Below are positions 37,601 to 52,600 of a DNA stretch of 64,000 nt, in pieces. Position numbers and translations under genes: made by a program. How positions within the stretch are numbered: position 1 is the first letter of the stretch; the number at the start of each line of letters is the position of its first letter. The stretch is taken from contig NC_048545.1 in assembly GCF_902806685.2 (NCBI RefSeq), forward strand, positions 15,213,926 to 15,277,925, read 5' to 3'. The notes under the pieces were generated by a model. The model ran no database searches. It saw only the letters and a program-made list of their open reading frames with translations, and had not been told where the DNA came from. The stretch comes from Maniola hyperantus (Eukaryota; Arthropoda; Insecta; Lepidoptera; Nymphalidae).

Positions 37601-40600
37601 ATGATTTTGATCGTAACGTAGCTGTTATAGGTATCTTATAAAAATACGTAAATGAAATAGGCTACTTGACTCATATCTAATTTCGTCCAATAAATGATTA
37701 TTTATTATAGTATTTTGCTTAAGACAACGAAATATTTCAATAAAAATTATTAAAAACGCAGGATGGATAAAAAAATACAATTTTTATTTTTATTTGAAAC
37801 GCAGAAAACGCTGTCAGCCATAATGTGACGTCATTAAATATGTAAACAAAGAAATGTCATCCCTATGTCACGCGGGGACTAACGTAGTATCCATATATAT
37901 AAAATTTAAAGTCCTGACTAACTTATATATCAACGCACAGCCTAAACATCTAACCAGCTGGTCCTAGATACATGAAATTTGGTGGGTGTGTTCTTTGTAG
38001 GTAAAGAGAAGGTATCCACTAGGAAAGGATTTTTTGAAATTCCACCCCTGAGTGGGTTAAACGGGGGTTTGAAATTTATGAAGTCCACGCGGGCGAAGTC
38101 ACGAGCACAAGCTAGTTTTTATATATTTCTAAAAACTCATAGTAAACGTAAAAAATTATCGTTTTCTCTTTATAAATTGAATAAGTTATTAAGTAAGACT
38201 TACAACGAAGTGATCTTTGCAAAAATAAATTTGGGTTGAAGTCGTTAGTCATATAGGATCGTGTTACGTATATTTATTTCATTGGGCACTCTAATCCACA
38301 ACTTTCCTGTGGTCTTTATCGATGCGTTTTTACATTCTCGGATGATACAATAACGATAATTACTATATTTTCCATGTAAACTAGTATAGAAGTCATGTTT
38401 ATTAAACTTTGGGAAGTTATGCTGTTGTTTACAAATGCATGACGTCAGAGCACAGATAATCTATCGGCCAAACATGGCCGACAGTGTTTTCACCTGTCTA
38501 AGAAAAATATATTTTTAAATTAAAGTTTTACGGTTTTTAGGGCGCAAAAAAATATAGTGTTAATTTTTTTGATCTAATAGGACAAATATCAACCATTTAA
38601 GACCAACTTAAAAAAAGTGTCAACTAGCCTATTCCAAAGTTAGCAACACTGTATTTGTTTTACATAAATTTTGTGGCCTCGATAGAAACCATTCCTATCA
38701 CCTTATTTCGCGTTCTGTGGTCGTTATCTGCAGTAGATACCTGTCTATCTAAAGATAGGGGGACTCAAGGTAAGGTAGCTGAACAAGGAAGTCATGAACG
38801 CAGAGCAGGAAGTATTTCCTGGACAGGTGGAGAAAGTGTAGCGGTAATATCTAACGATATGGAACAAACTACGGTGTTTTGTCACATGATTATATTGTAT
38901 GTCTACACTCTAAAGTATGAATGATGCTATGTGTGATTTCGATGACATATTCATTCTTCCTGATGCATTACCAAGATGTATGTGTTTTTGCTGAAATTTG
39001 GCATGCAGATAGCTATTATGATCTATTTATTCATTTGCTTTCATGGTTACATGAAGCCCCGTTAGGGCATTGCAAAGTTAGGTACATTAACAATACATAC
39101 ATGCTAAATATATAATTATTATACAATTACATGCAAACTACGTGTTACATTATTTTATAATAGATTTTATCAGGTAATTATATAGGGCATTCATTTTGAA
39201 TCGAAATTATTTTTATTTATTGATAGCACGAATTAATTATGTTTGTTATAATGTCAATTAGTTTCTTCTTTGTTAATTATTTTGTAATATTAGGTAGGTA
39301 CAAGTATGTTAATATAAAATAGTTTCGATTTTCAGTAAGAATGTCATATTAAACTTAAATTAACAGGTTATAGTAAGTACAACATAGTCTGAAGCATAGA
39401 TGTAGAAGTAATAATTCTTATAACTTACATAAGTATTAGTAGGTATTCAAAAATTCTTTGGTCTAAAGTCTAAACATACAAATCGGATATGCAAATATAA
39501 TAATAAATAGGATATGAAAATATTATGACGTAGGTATCCGCTAAGAAAGGATTTTTGAAAATTAAACCCCTAAGGCGCTAGGCGGTAAAATAATAAATTG
39601 AAATTTGTGTAGTCCACGCGGACGAAGTCGCGAGCACAAGCTGGTGTTAACATAAGATAAGATCTAGTCATAATCTAGTAACTAGTAATTATAGAATTGC
39701 GACGCAGTGTTTCACTAATGCAGTTCTATCGATTGTGTTGTTTTTGTTTACACATATTATTTTACTGATTATTAATTATTATAGTGATTTTGTAAATTAA
39801 TTGATTGTGTACCAAGTGATTAATAAACAAATTCTAATTCTAATTCTAATTCTAACTAGCCATGCAGGCGACAATGACAAGAAAGCGGGAAAGTGGTGAG
39901 GAAAGCGAACTCGCGCGCAGCCGCACGGAACGGTGGAGCCTAACCAAGGGCGCCATCACTTCGTATTTACATCTTAAGGTCATAGCACACATATCAACTC
40001 GAAAACTTATCGTTACCGTATTGCATTTCGCCTCACTGTCAACCAGTACCACCAGTACGAGATTTTATGTCTCACGAACGTTTATAGTATTCGAGTGTCG
40101 AAACACTTCCGCGTTGTAATAAACTAGATCTTAACTGCCTTGTTTTAAAGCTAAACACATCTACAGCCAGCGCTTCAAGAGGAAACACATTTTTTTTATT
40201 CGTTATAGGCGCATGCTTGACCACGATCACACCTGATGGGAAGTGATGATGTGACCTAAGATGGGACGCGTTTGCCTAAAAGGTGCCTTCACTCTTTTTT
40301 TAAAGGTACCCGGATTATAATTGACAGGAAACATCTACAGCCGATGCTCTTTAGGTCCATTTTACTTTGACGTTATTGTGTTTAGACTCTCGAATTCTAG
40401 CAACGTTGGTGAGACGTTAAATCTTATACTAAGCAAATAGTTAGAAAATCTCCCACTAGGCACTAACGGCTACAGTTGATACGGTGACGATCTGTATCCG
40501 AGTTGATATATTGTGTGCTTATGACCTTTACAGTTTTATCTCACGGAAGTACACAACACGAGACATATTAATATCACTACTCAATTATACACTAGCTGAT

Positions 40601-43600
40601 ACCCGCGACTTCGTCTACATGGATCGAGGTTTTTAAGAACATGGGAACTCTTTGATTTTCCAGGATAGATAGGAAGTAACCTTTTTTAAATAGTAAGGAT
40701 AGGAAGTAACCTCCAGGATTTTAAGTTAAGAACCAGGCGAGTTTTTTTTTTATATGAACGTAATATGTCCATGGTACAATTAGAATTAGAATTAGAATTT
40801 ATTTATTAATCAGTACACAAAAAATTTTTTTTTACAAAAACAAAAACAATGTAATAATTAAATATCGGTGAAAGTTTAACTACTTTAACTATATGCAAGC
40901 AAAAATTCACGTTTCTATGTTTAATTTGATTTGGTTTTGTTAGGAAAACCTGTAGATACCAATTAGCATGTTTTACAGTTAGGCGTCGCGTCGGTGTATC
41001 TAGAATGTCTGGATTTAAATACAACTTCCCACAGAAACAAGACTTGTTATGAACTTTCTACACCCATAACAACCGACTATTCATTATTTAAAACATCATC
41101 TGTTTCTATGATTGCCGATTTAATATTTGGTAGGTATATTAGATTTAATAGTTTGGTTAGTATTGTTTAAAAATGCTGATTCATTGACAAACAAGAGGGC
41201 GCCATCATCCATGACAATTTTTGTTCCAAATGACCCGTCTAGTGTATAAGCGACAAAAGTTAAGCCGCATAGTATGGCTATGTTCATAACAATAATATAA
41301 TAATATAATAATATAGGTAACTATTATGTAACTGTATACTTAACATTATGTGAAAAAGTAAGTCTTATCGAGTCTGTTAAGAAAAAAACGAAAGTTACCA
41401 TACAGGTTCGGGCGCTCTTTACCCGCAGGCGTGATTGACTTTTTGTACCTTATGGTCCTCTTATGGTGCTTGCATGTTTTTGTAGCAAACCACTTTCATT
41501 TGTTTACTGTTAGTTCCTCAAGTACGACAGGTACTCGTGTTGGTTCCGCAGTTGATGGTCAAGTAAGCAACTATTTCACGTCATCATCATCATCATGATC
41601 AAACAATCGCCGGCTCACAACTTTTTTTAGGGTTCCATACCGCAAAAGGAAAAGGAACCCTAGGATCACTTCGTTGTCTGTCTGTCGTGTCTGTCAAGAA
41701 AACCTATAGGGTACTGCCCGTTGACTTAGAATTATAAAATTTTGCAGGTAGGTAGGTCTTATACCAAGTGGAAAAACATATGAAAAGGTACAGATTGAAA
41801 ACACATAGATTTTTTATTTATTTTTGTATATTTATCGTGCAAAATCGTTTATTTATTGATTTATCGTGCAAAATGTCGAAATAATACCCAAGTAGGGAAC
41901 CCTCAGTACGCGAGTCCGACTCGTACTTGGCCGGTTTTTTTCTCCAGTGCCAGGTTGTCAAATTACTGAGTGTCAATAAGCTACTCAATTGAACTACGAT
42001 CTAGCCTAATAATTAATCTAGACTCACTACTGAGCACAAGTTTCCTCAGAAAGAGAAGCACTTAGGCCATAGTCTGCCACGCTGATGGAAATAAAATATA
42101 TTGATACGCGTTATGGGAATAAAATCAGAATCGATATCAGATAAGTATCTACTTATTGATGAATTGGATCTAAATTGACCTATTTAATAATTACATACTC
42201 CTGGTCGATAGTGGAAAGGTGGAAACGCTGTCGTACCGGAACGCTAAAACGCTTGTCCTAAAAAGCATCTCCAGACTACACATGGTTTGAATGGAAAGAC
42301 GTCAGTCCTACGGCCAAAGGTTAAGAGTTTTTCTCTTTTCCGCATTTACTGTAATTTATGCAACTAACGATAATATTGGGGGCGAAATTAAAATTTTCTG
42401 ACATTCGCATTGTCACTAAGCATTTTTTCAAGTCATAGTGAAAATGCTACCTTATATTTATTAGAGAGAGAGAGACAGCGCGTGCCAGACCTTCGTAATT
42501 TTATAAAAGCTGAAAGTTTATCTGCGTATTGTCCCCAACATTGGGAAGAACGATTGTTTGGACGTCTGTTTGGATTATGATGGCTTTGGGAGACAACAGG
42601 TAATAAAGGTGTATAAAATCTTACATCAATTTATAAAGTCAATTTTTTTTGTATTTTCCTCAGAGTAGTATTAGTAATCACGTCATGCATTGCCAGACAC
42701 ATAGTATCGTCGCAACCCCCTGCTAGACACCCATAAATTTTAAAAAATTAAGGTTGTCTGGGAGGGGGTTGCCACTACACTAGTCTGGCAATGCACGACA
42801 TGATATTTTCTAATACTACTCAGAAGAAAATATTAAAAAAATTTGACTTTATACTTTGACGTAAGATTTTATACACCTTTATTGTTGTCTACCAAAGCCA
42901 TCATGATCCAAACAAAAGGTCTTCCCAGTGTTGGGGACTCTGAGAGGTCTTTCAGCCTTTATAAAATAACGAAGGTCTGGCACGCGCTGGCTCTTAGTCC
43001 ATTAATAATAAAGTAGAAACATTAGTGGGTCAAAACGACACGTAAGTAAGTTTAGACGCTAAGAGATCTTAGATAGTGAAGGGAATCTCAGAAGTGATGA
43101 TGTTGCAGCATCATGTAATACTAATGATAATATTCACTCTCAAAAATGCTTTTGTATCACTATCCAATTTTAAATGCGAAAGTGTGTTTGTTCGTTGGTT
43201 CATTGGTTTGTCCTTCAATCACGTCGCAACGGTGCAACGGATTGACGTGATTTTTTGCATGGGTATAGATAAAGACCCGGAGAGTGACATAGACTACTTT
43301 TTATCCCGGAAAATCAAAGAGTTCCTACGGGATTTGCAAAAACCTAAGCCCACGAGAATGAAGTCGTGGGAATAGAATAGAATTTTTAGAATATAATAGA
43401 ATAGAAAAATTGGCAAAATTGCTGAAATTTGGCATGCGAATAGCTATTATGCTGTGATAGCCTAGTGGTTACGTCCGCCTTCTAGTCGGAGGTCGGGGGT
43501 TCGATCCTGGTCACGCACCTCTAACTTTTCGGAGTTATGTGCATTTTAAGAAATTAAATATCACTCGCTTGAACGGTGATGGAAAACATCGTGAGAAAAC

Positions 43601-46600
43601 CTGCATGCCCGAGAGTTCTCCATAATGTTCTCAAAGGTATGTGAAGTCTACCAATTCGCACATGGCCAGCTTGGTAGACTATGGCCAAGACCCTTTTCAC
43701 TCTGAGAGGAGACCCGTGCTCTGTAATGAGCCGGCGATGGGTTGATCAATGATCATGATGATGATGACATCCGCTAAGAAAGAATTTAGTCCACACGGAT
43801 GAAGTCGCGGGCATAAGCTAGTTTAAATATATACTAAAAGGAAAAGGTGACTGACGGAATGACTGACTGACTGACTGACTGACTGATCTATATCAACGCA
43901 CAGCTCAAACTACTAGACGGATCGGGCTTAAATTGGCATGCAGATAGCTATTATGACGTAGGCATCCGCTAAGAAAGGATTTTCGAAAATTCAACGCCTA
44001 ATGGGCAGATTACACCTACCGAGTAGTGAAGCGAGACAGTAAAAAAAAAAAGATTCCGACGAATTGAGAACCTCCTCCTTTTTTTGAAGTCGGTTAAAAA
44101 TGTCACTCGGCCGAGACAGTGTTGTGGCTGAGAAATTGCGGCGAAATTGCACTCGTTAAAGTGTTTATACCAACCGAGTACTCGGCCGAGGACACTGACT
44201 CGCCACTGTACTCGGTAGGTGTAATCTGGGGGTGAAATAGGGGTTTGAAATTTTGAAGTCCACGCGGACGAAGTCGCGAGCATAAGCTAGTATCTAATAA
44301 ACACAAACAATGATAAATAAATAATTCAGGTCAAATAATTAGTAGGTCAAAGACACGTAAGCTTGGCGCTAAGAGATCTTAGATAGTGAAGGGAATCTAA
44401 AAAGTGAAGATGCTTTGCAGTGTTGCGCAATTGTGATCGCTTACAAAAACCGGTCAAGTTCGAGTCGGACTCGCACATAAAGGGTTCCGTACCATCTTAC
44501 TTGGTACAGTGCGATAAGGCTTTCTTGGCACTTGATAGGGGGGCGCTGGTGGAGAACAAATGCTAAGAATATTCAAATAAGCACAAAGGGGACACTTGAC
44601 GGCAACGTTAGTTCTGATTTTCGCCACGCGCCAAGATAGCCTTGTCGCACTGTATAATATACTTTTTAATATTTTTTTTATTTGCATTTTTTAAAGCGGT
44701 GATGATGAAAAAGAATACCCAGCTGAGTTTGTTGTGGGTTCTTCACATACCTGGGCGCGTTTGGAAACCTCATAGCTTTAGTTTAAAGTTTGCGTAATAA
44801 TTATCACCACTGATTGATTGACTTATATAATTACTTCGTATGGACAGGGCTATTGAACAAACAAAATGGCACCGACTCATTGGTGCTAATGCACCAATGC
44901 AACCTCAGCGACGTCTGGATTTCAAACGGGTCGTTCATTAGTATCTAAGAGGTGGCCCTGATTTATTTGGTTCCAAAATGCACCAATACAACCTCAGCGA
45001 CGTCTGTATTTCAAAGGGGTCGTTCATTAGTATCTAAGAGGTGGCGCTGATTTATTTGGTTCCAAAACCGTGAAAAATTTTGTTCGCTTGGGCATATCTT
45101 GTAATTTATATCGATGTCACCACTATATCTTACAAATCCAACAACTGAAAATCAAAAATTGTAATTTATTACCTGTTTTGAATAAAATATTTGAATTTTG
45201 AATCGTGAATTTTTGAATAGGTAACATATTATGTTACTCTTATTGATTGTAAAAATTGTTAGATTTGTAACATGGTATAGTGTAATAATCAACTACGTAA
45301 ACTTAAAACTAAAGCTACGAGGCTTCCAAACGCGCCCATGTTGACGCCCCTCAGATACGATACGGAACCCTAAAAAATGCTTTTGTTCGGCATCCGAAGA
45401 GCTCTCAACTACGCTCGTTTCCGGCATCAATCAGAATTACAATTACAATTACAATTGCATAATTAAATCCGCTAATGTGCTGTGGGTAACACTTAGATGT
45501 TACGCTTTTTTTTTGTTTTTGTATTGTTATTTTTTCTTTATTGAGAACGGATTAAAGAAATAACTGAAAGAAGCAAGGGACAACATTTTGCTTGAATAAA
45601 CTTATCCGTACGCATGTGAAGACATAGCTTAATAACCCGTTAATTATAATAACATTTTTTTATTTTATTTTATTTATTAGGAACACACACAATACATTAA
45701 TTTAACACAAAATACGACACTTATAGACAAACACAGGCTGATAAATGTATCTATAAAATGTGTACACAGCATTTGCAAAATATCTAGACAAATAAAAAGA
45801 ACTTAACTAACTACTTAACTAAACAATTAATAATTAAGTTACTTAGGAGATTGCAAGTAACGCTGACATGTATATTATCAGTTGTTTCTCTGGCATCTCT
45901 TCAAGTCCCCGCTACACGTCATACAACACGCCATCACAAGTACACTATCATAATACCGGGAATCGAACCCGCACTGTAATTACGAGTCAGTTACGTGCTT
46001 TCTGTAATCGGCTCTCGTTGCCCGGGGACGGAATTACATACGCAGATCAGTAATATGTGCGTGTCAGCAGATTACAGTTGTAATATACTGTTACAGTTCA
46101 ATAACTCGCGATTTTCCCATGTGACTGGAAAACGTTCAGAAAATAAAGTTTACAATTTTTAATTACCATTTTTATTTTAAATAATTTTTATAGTGTTTTA
46201 CATACACTTCAAGGAAATCAGTACCCTTATTATAAATACGAAAGTGTATTTGTTTGTTGGTTTGTCCTTCAATCACGTCGCAACGGTGCAACGGATTGGC
46301 GTGATTTTTCGCATGGATATAGATAAAGACCTGGAGAGTGATAAAGACTTTTATCCCGGATAATCAAAGAGTTCCCACAGGATTTTTGAAAAACCTAATT
46401 CCATTCGATAAAGTCGCAGACGGGTTAGTTTCTAAATCGAAGCAGAATTCGAACCCGCGTCTCCTGGGATCGCATCCGATCCCATTAATTACTCACGAAT
46501 ACGAGTGTTTAATTTTTTAACCGACTTCAAAAAAGGAGGAGGTTCTCAATTCATCGGAATCTTTTTTTGTAGTAAATTTTGAAAAGACTTACTCAATGGT

Positions 46601-49600
46601 GGTTTAGTTGTTTTTACTGAGATCCCGACTGATCTAACACAATCATGTGAGGTCGTTGACTCGTAAGTAGGTGGAGTGCGGAATGCGCAAAAACGCGGAA
46701 AGCGGCGAACGCGAGCAATCGCATGGGAGCAAGGGACATTGTGTCGGATCGGAAATCGGCTCCATTCCGCATTCTGTGCTGATTGCTTATACTTCGCACT
46801 TGGGAACATTACACCAGTTTTTACTGTTACAACATTACATGATCTAAATATATAAAAGGAAAAGGTGACTGACTGACTGATCTATAAACGCACAGCTCAA
46901 ACTACTGGATGGAGATAAAATTTGGCAGGCTGATAGCTATGACATAGGCATCCGCTAAGAAAGGATTTTTAAAAATTCAACTCCTATAGGGATCTAACAT
47001 TTCGGTGTTATATGCGTTTTGTAATTGCTTAAAATAAAACGCACATAGCTCCAAAAAGCTAGAAGCACCTAAAAGTGCGTGCACGGGATTGAAGCTCCGA
47101 CCTCCCGAATAGAAGGCCACTACAGGCTGCCACCAGTCATACAAACTTAGGTATTTGATAGGCTAAAAGGTTTTATCATCATCATCATCGTCAACCAATA
47201 GACGTCCACTGCTGGACATACTTAGGTCTCTTGTAGGGACTTGCACACGCCACGGTCTTGCGCCGCCTGGATCCAGCGGCTCCCTGCGGCTCGTCTGATG
47301 TCGTCCGTCCACCTAGTGGGAGGTCTTCCAACGCTGCGTCTTCCGATGCGAGGTCGCTATTCCAGCACCTTGGGACCCCAACGTCTATCGGTTTAGGACT
47401 ATATGCCCTGCCCATTGCCACTTCAGCTTCGCAACCCGTTGAGCTATATCGGTTACTCTAGTTCTCCTACGGATCTTCTCATTTCTGACTTGATCACGTA
47501 GAGAAACTCAGCACACAGCTCTCTCCATCATCCGTTGAGTGACTCTGAGCTTTCTTATGAGGCCCATAGTTAGCGGCCATGTCTCGGATGTTCTCGGTGT
47601 TAAAAGGTTTATATTTATATAACTTAATAAGTGTCGTTAGTAACTTTGTATTTTGTGGCTTTCATAACCGAAGTGACATTTTAGAGTTTAGTTCTTTACG
47701 AAATGTTAAATATTGTAATTCTAATTAATTATTGCAAAACTTCGGATTTCGGATGTTAATATTAAACATGTGTTTTAATATGTTCTGATGTTTAGATTCA
47801 GTATAAAGATGTTAGATAACGGGTACATGGGTACCACGATTACTTAGATGATTTTGATAATAATAATAAAACAAGCTTAAAATCATTAGTAAACATGCAG
47901 GATTATTACATACCCACGATCATACGATCAATAAGCCTCAATAGCTCAACCGGTAAAGGAGTGGACTGAAAACCGAAAGGTCGACGGTTCAAACCCCGCC
48001 CGTTGCACTATTGTCGTACCTACTCCTAGCACAAGCCTGACGCTTAGTTGGAGAGAAAAGGGGAATATTAGTCATTTAACATGGCTAATATTCTTTTTTT
48101 TTTTTAAAGAAATGCTTTAAAAACTTCAAATGTATACAGCAGTGGCGTGCAGTTCATAGAGGCATAAATGCACTGCTTACCCCAGTTGTAATATAGCTCC
48201 ATGCATATTTTTCATTATGACCTGCCATTAAACAGGTTCCTATCTAACTAATGCCTACCCTGGCTTCAAACCCTGTACACGCCACTGGTATACAGTCATT
48301 AAAACATTATATTGTATAGGCCCAGAATATATAATAATACCTAGGTACTATAGTTTAGATACAACCTCGTAGCCTATCTTTTAGATTTTCGGATTTTTAC
48401 GAAATATTAAACACACGTTAACGTATTATTAACTCAAATAAATAGCTACCTAGCTAATAAGCTTTAAAAACTAAATCGAATATACAATCATTATAAGTTT
48501 ATAGATGTTAACACTCCACTAAGCTTATAGAGTTAGAAAAACTTCGATAATTAAAGCAATAACGGGAGAATTATTACACTCATTTCCCGGACACACTTCC
48601 AAGTTCCAACAACAATACAAAACAAATAGTATACACGTACCAAAGAAATCGCATAATCAACTCAATATGAGAAAAATGCCTTTTAAATTATTCTAAGTAA
48701 GTCGCGTCTCACGACCGAGATCAAAACAAAACGCAACCCAAATTAAACCATATTTTTATTGTAATAAATTCTATTATCCAACCAACAGTTACAAGTAACC
48801 ATCAGAAAGATACAAAGCAATGAATGCACTTGTCGTGATCTCTATTACGTAATGATAGAGCTTAAAGTTGTGTAACAGATGTTAATGCAATTATTTAGCT
48901 GTTCAGATGACACGCCATGCTACTTTGAAGCTAATTAATTCGGTCGGCTTATGGTTGGAGAAATCTATGGGAGATATGGTGCTACGGACACCATTCTTAT
49001 AAAGTTGCTAGCGACCGCCTATAGCTTCACTCCTGTGGGAAAAATGGAAATCCGGTCTTTCCTGGGTAGGTATATTACAAAGGGCCTATAGAAAGCTAAA
49101 ATGTACTGAGGTTCTGTACAAAATTTTCCCCTTTTATCGATCACCTCAAAGTTCAACCAAACTCAATAGATGAAGCATCGCTGGGTAAAACCCATTGTAA
49201 GCATTCTACGCACGGATCCTAGATTGCCTCCTGAACATGTCGTTGTGTAGGGTAATTCTAGGTCGGATCCTAGATCGCTTGCTAGATCGGCTGGCAGGAG
49301 CAGTACCCGTAGTACAAGATTTTACGTCTCACCAAACCAAACCAAATTCGAGAGTCGAAATACTTCCGCGTTACAGTAAACTGGATCTTAAATGCCTTGT
49401 TTTAAAGCTCAAGTTTGTCTACACTTCTACAGCCAGCGCTCCAAGCGGTAACATTGCGAAATTAAAATCAGTGGCATTGAATATTTGACTTCAATTCAAG
49501 GCTGTTTAGGTCCATTTTACTGTAACGCGGAAGTATTTCGACTCTCGAATTTGGTTTCGTTTGGTGAGACGTAAAATCTTGTACTACGGGTACATATGCG

Positions 49601-52600
49601 TCCGATATTGAGTAGAATGATACGGTCACACAAGTTATTTTGACACCATAACAAATTCAATATGGCGAATATGACAAAAAAACAGTTAATAAATTAAAGT
49701 TATGATAAATCTATCTAATTTGACATCGATTGAAAGGTTTCACTATGTATGATTGTGTAGATCCTAAAAAATAATTATTTGTTTGTTAGACTATGTATTT
49801 TGTAGACAAATACCTAGTCAGGTTTTAGATAGGTACTAATCTATAATATACTCAATCTCTATGGGTTTTAGTATTTGAACTTTCTTGTTTATTAAATGAT
49901 AGGTTAATTTAACCATTACTTTCAAGTGATGTAAGTACTTACTTATACTTATGTAAATTTAACTAGGTAGGTAAATTAAAGTTTAAACACAGTTTAACGT
50001 AACACTTTTAAATAAAGTAATTTGTTTTTTAATTAACACCTCACGCGCATTTTATCTGTTATGCGTTTAAATAATGTAGGCTTTAAATAAATTATAAAGA
50101 ATTTCACCTATTTTATATACAAATATTACAATCCATTTCATAATTATTTAAATTTTTCGAAATGATTTCCTAAGCTTCTAAGCATTATGTAATAGTTGTT
50201 AAATAATATAACTAATTAGATATTATATGTATATGTATGGCTAATGAACTATTTAACCCATGAAGTTATTACGTGCTTAAATTACTATTAAAATTTCCAT
50301 TGACGAGAGATTCTGTATCAGTCCATTTTGTCAGTCAGTCAGTGTTTTGGAGTATAAAAGCCCTAGCCTTTTCATAGCGTCTTCTCCTAGATCCTCTAAA
50401 GAACATATGTCTGACCGTCTGTCCGTCTGTCACGAAAACCTATAGGGTACTTCCCATTGACCTAGAATCATAAAATTTCGCAGGTAGTTAGGTTTTATAA
50501 CACAAGTAAAGAAATAAATCTGAAAACTGTGGATTTGTGGTGACATCACACAAAAAAATTAAAATATGTTCAAATAATTAGTATTTTCAATTTTCAAAGT
50601 AAGATAACTTTACCAAGTAGGGTATCAATTAATGAAAAAGCTTCACCTGTGTATTCTAAAACAGGTATTTATTTATTTTTGTGCATAATAGTTTTCGATT
50701 TATCGTTCAAATGTCGAAAAAATACGACTGTAGTACGGAACCCTCGTTGCACGAGCCTGACTCGCACTTGGCGGTTTTTTTCTAGAGAGAGAGGAGAACG
50801 CTTAAAACAACATGACCATAATAACAAGCCTTCACAATTTTCTTTTAAAAAAATGAGATCTATGTTACGCTAATCCTGCGAGTTCCCTCGCCTATCTGAT
50901 AACTGCGATCTGTGTCACAGTTACCCCGCATGTGGAGCGCGACATGATGTCAATCGTAATGGGTGAGACGTGCTATCACGACGGTTTGTAGGTTAATTTG
51001 TCATATTACTGGCATGTCAAAGTTTTGGTAAATGAAGAATCATGACAAACTTTTTTTTTGAAGTTTAAAATCAAGAACCATCAGAAAATAATACCTATAT
51101 CCAGTGGCGTGCAATTCATAGAGGCATAAAAGTACTGCTTACCCTAGTTGAAATGACCAGTGCTCATTTTTCTTTATGACCTGCCATTTAGCAGGTCTCT
51201 ATAAGGTGTATCTAAGGCCTATCTTACTAATGCTTACCCTGGCTTCAAACTCTGTGCACGCCACTGCCTATATCTATATGATCTATGTCATTGAACTTTG
51301 GATCCCAACTTCTCAATCCTGATGCTGCAAGGTACTGAACTCCTAAGCTGTATGGATTTGGAAAGTTATGCTGGTGAATTGATATTTTAGGTACCAAGCA
51401 ATGACTACTTACATTAAAAAGCATAAAATAAAATAAAATATTAAAAAAATCGACTTCCAAAACCACTACAAAGTAAAAAAATGACTTTCTAGTGGATTTG
51501 GAAGTCGATTTTTATATATTTTTTTTAACATGAACGTCACGCTGTACGGAATGTGAATAATGTGTCACAATCCGTAAACGACATTTTTTTAAATTTTTTA
51601 ACATAAAAGTAGAGCAATTTCTGCGGGAAATTATTATTCATGTAAAAATTAAAAAAATGTCCTTTAGGCCAGGTGGCTTCATTAATCGCTTTCCGTACAG
51701 TGTGACGTTAATAATTAAATATTTTTAAATGAATACATATCATGGTTTTTTTTTTCTAATTATTCTATTTAAGTATTCTAGTCAAAACTACCGCTATAGG
51801 TACAAAAATTTACCCATTTTATTACTACAGTCCAAGACCCTATCATTAAGATCTGCCCAAAATATTTTGAGCAAATAAGTAGGTACACGATAAATACTAT
51901 TCTTCAGTCTGATGTGTAAAGTTAGATAAAAATCGCTTCCTAGTTCTTATAGATAGGTATCTAGATAACCACGAACTAAACACTAGATTATGTTCATTGT
52001 TCACCAGTAGTTATATATTTTAACACATAATATCGTGAGACAGTCCAATTACGCTGAAAATGTTATCTCGTAGACAAAGGATTGATTATCATGGCGCAAA
52101 TCGCTTTTTTTTCGCAAATAAGTTCCGTCAGAGAAAGTTGGAAAGTCAATCTTAAACCTTGCGCCCTGACCATAGCCAAATGGTTTTTATAATGACTAGC
52201 TTATGCTCGCGACTTCGTCCGCGTGAACTACACAAATTTCAAACCCCTATTTCACCCTCTTAGGGGTAAAATTTTTAAAAATCCTTTTTTAGCGTATCAT
52301 CATGATCAACCCATCGCCGGCTCACTACAGAGCACGGGTCTCCTCTCAGAGTGAGAAGGGTTTTGGCCATAGTCTACCACGCTGGCCATGTGCGGGTTGG
52401 TAGACTTTTAGCGTATACCTACGTCATAATAGCTACCTGCATGCCAAATTTTAGCCCGATCCGTCCAGTAGTTTGAGCTGTGCGTTGATAGATCAGTCAG
52501 TCAGTCAGACACCTTTTCCTTTTATATATTTAGATTTTATATATTATACATGTATATAGATTGTGAGCTGCCAGACAGCCAAATGTCAGCGAGTTTCAGG

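Noticed and set aside
38655..39115. Two adjoining ORFs (89 and 64 codons)
   Set aside because: No domain, compositional bias or conserved motif; expected by chance in a 22 kb intron.
43451..43540. tRNA-like head with box B
   Set aside because: It continues into the SINE-A body and (GAT) tail, so it is a SINE promoter and not a tRNA gene. The same applies to 3153, 17800, 47930 and 57530.
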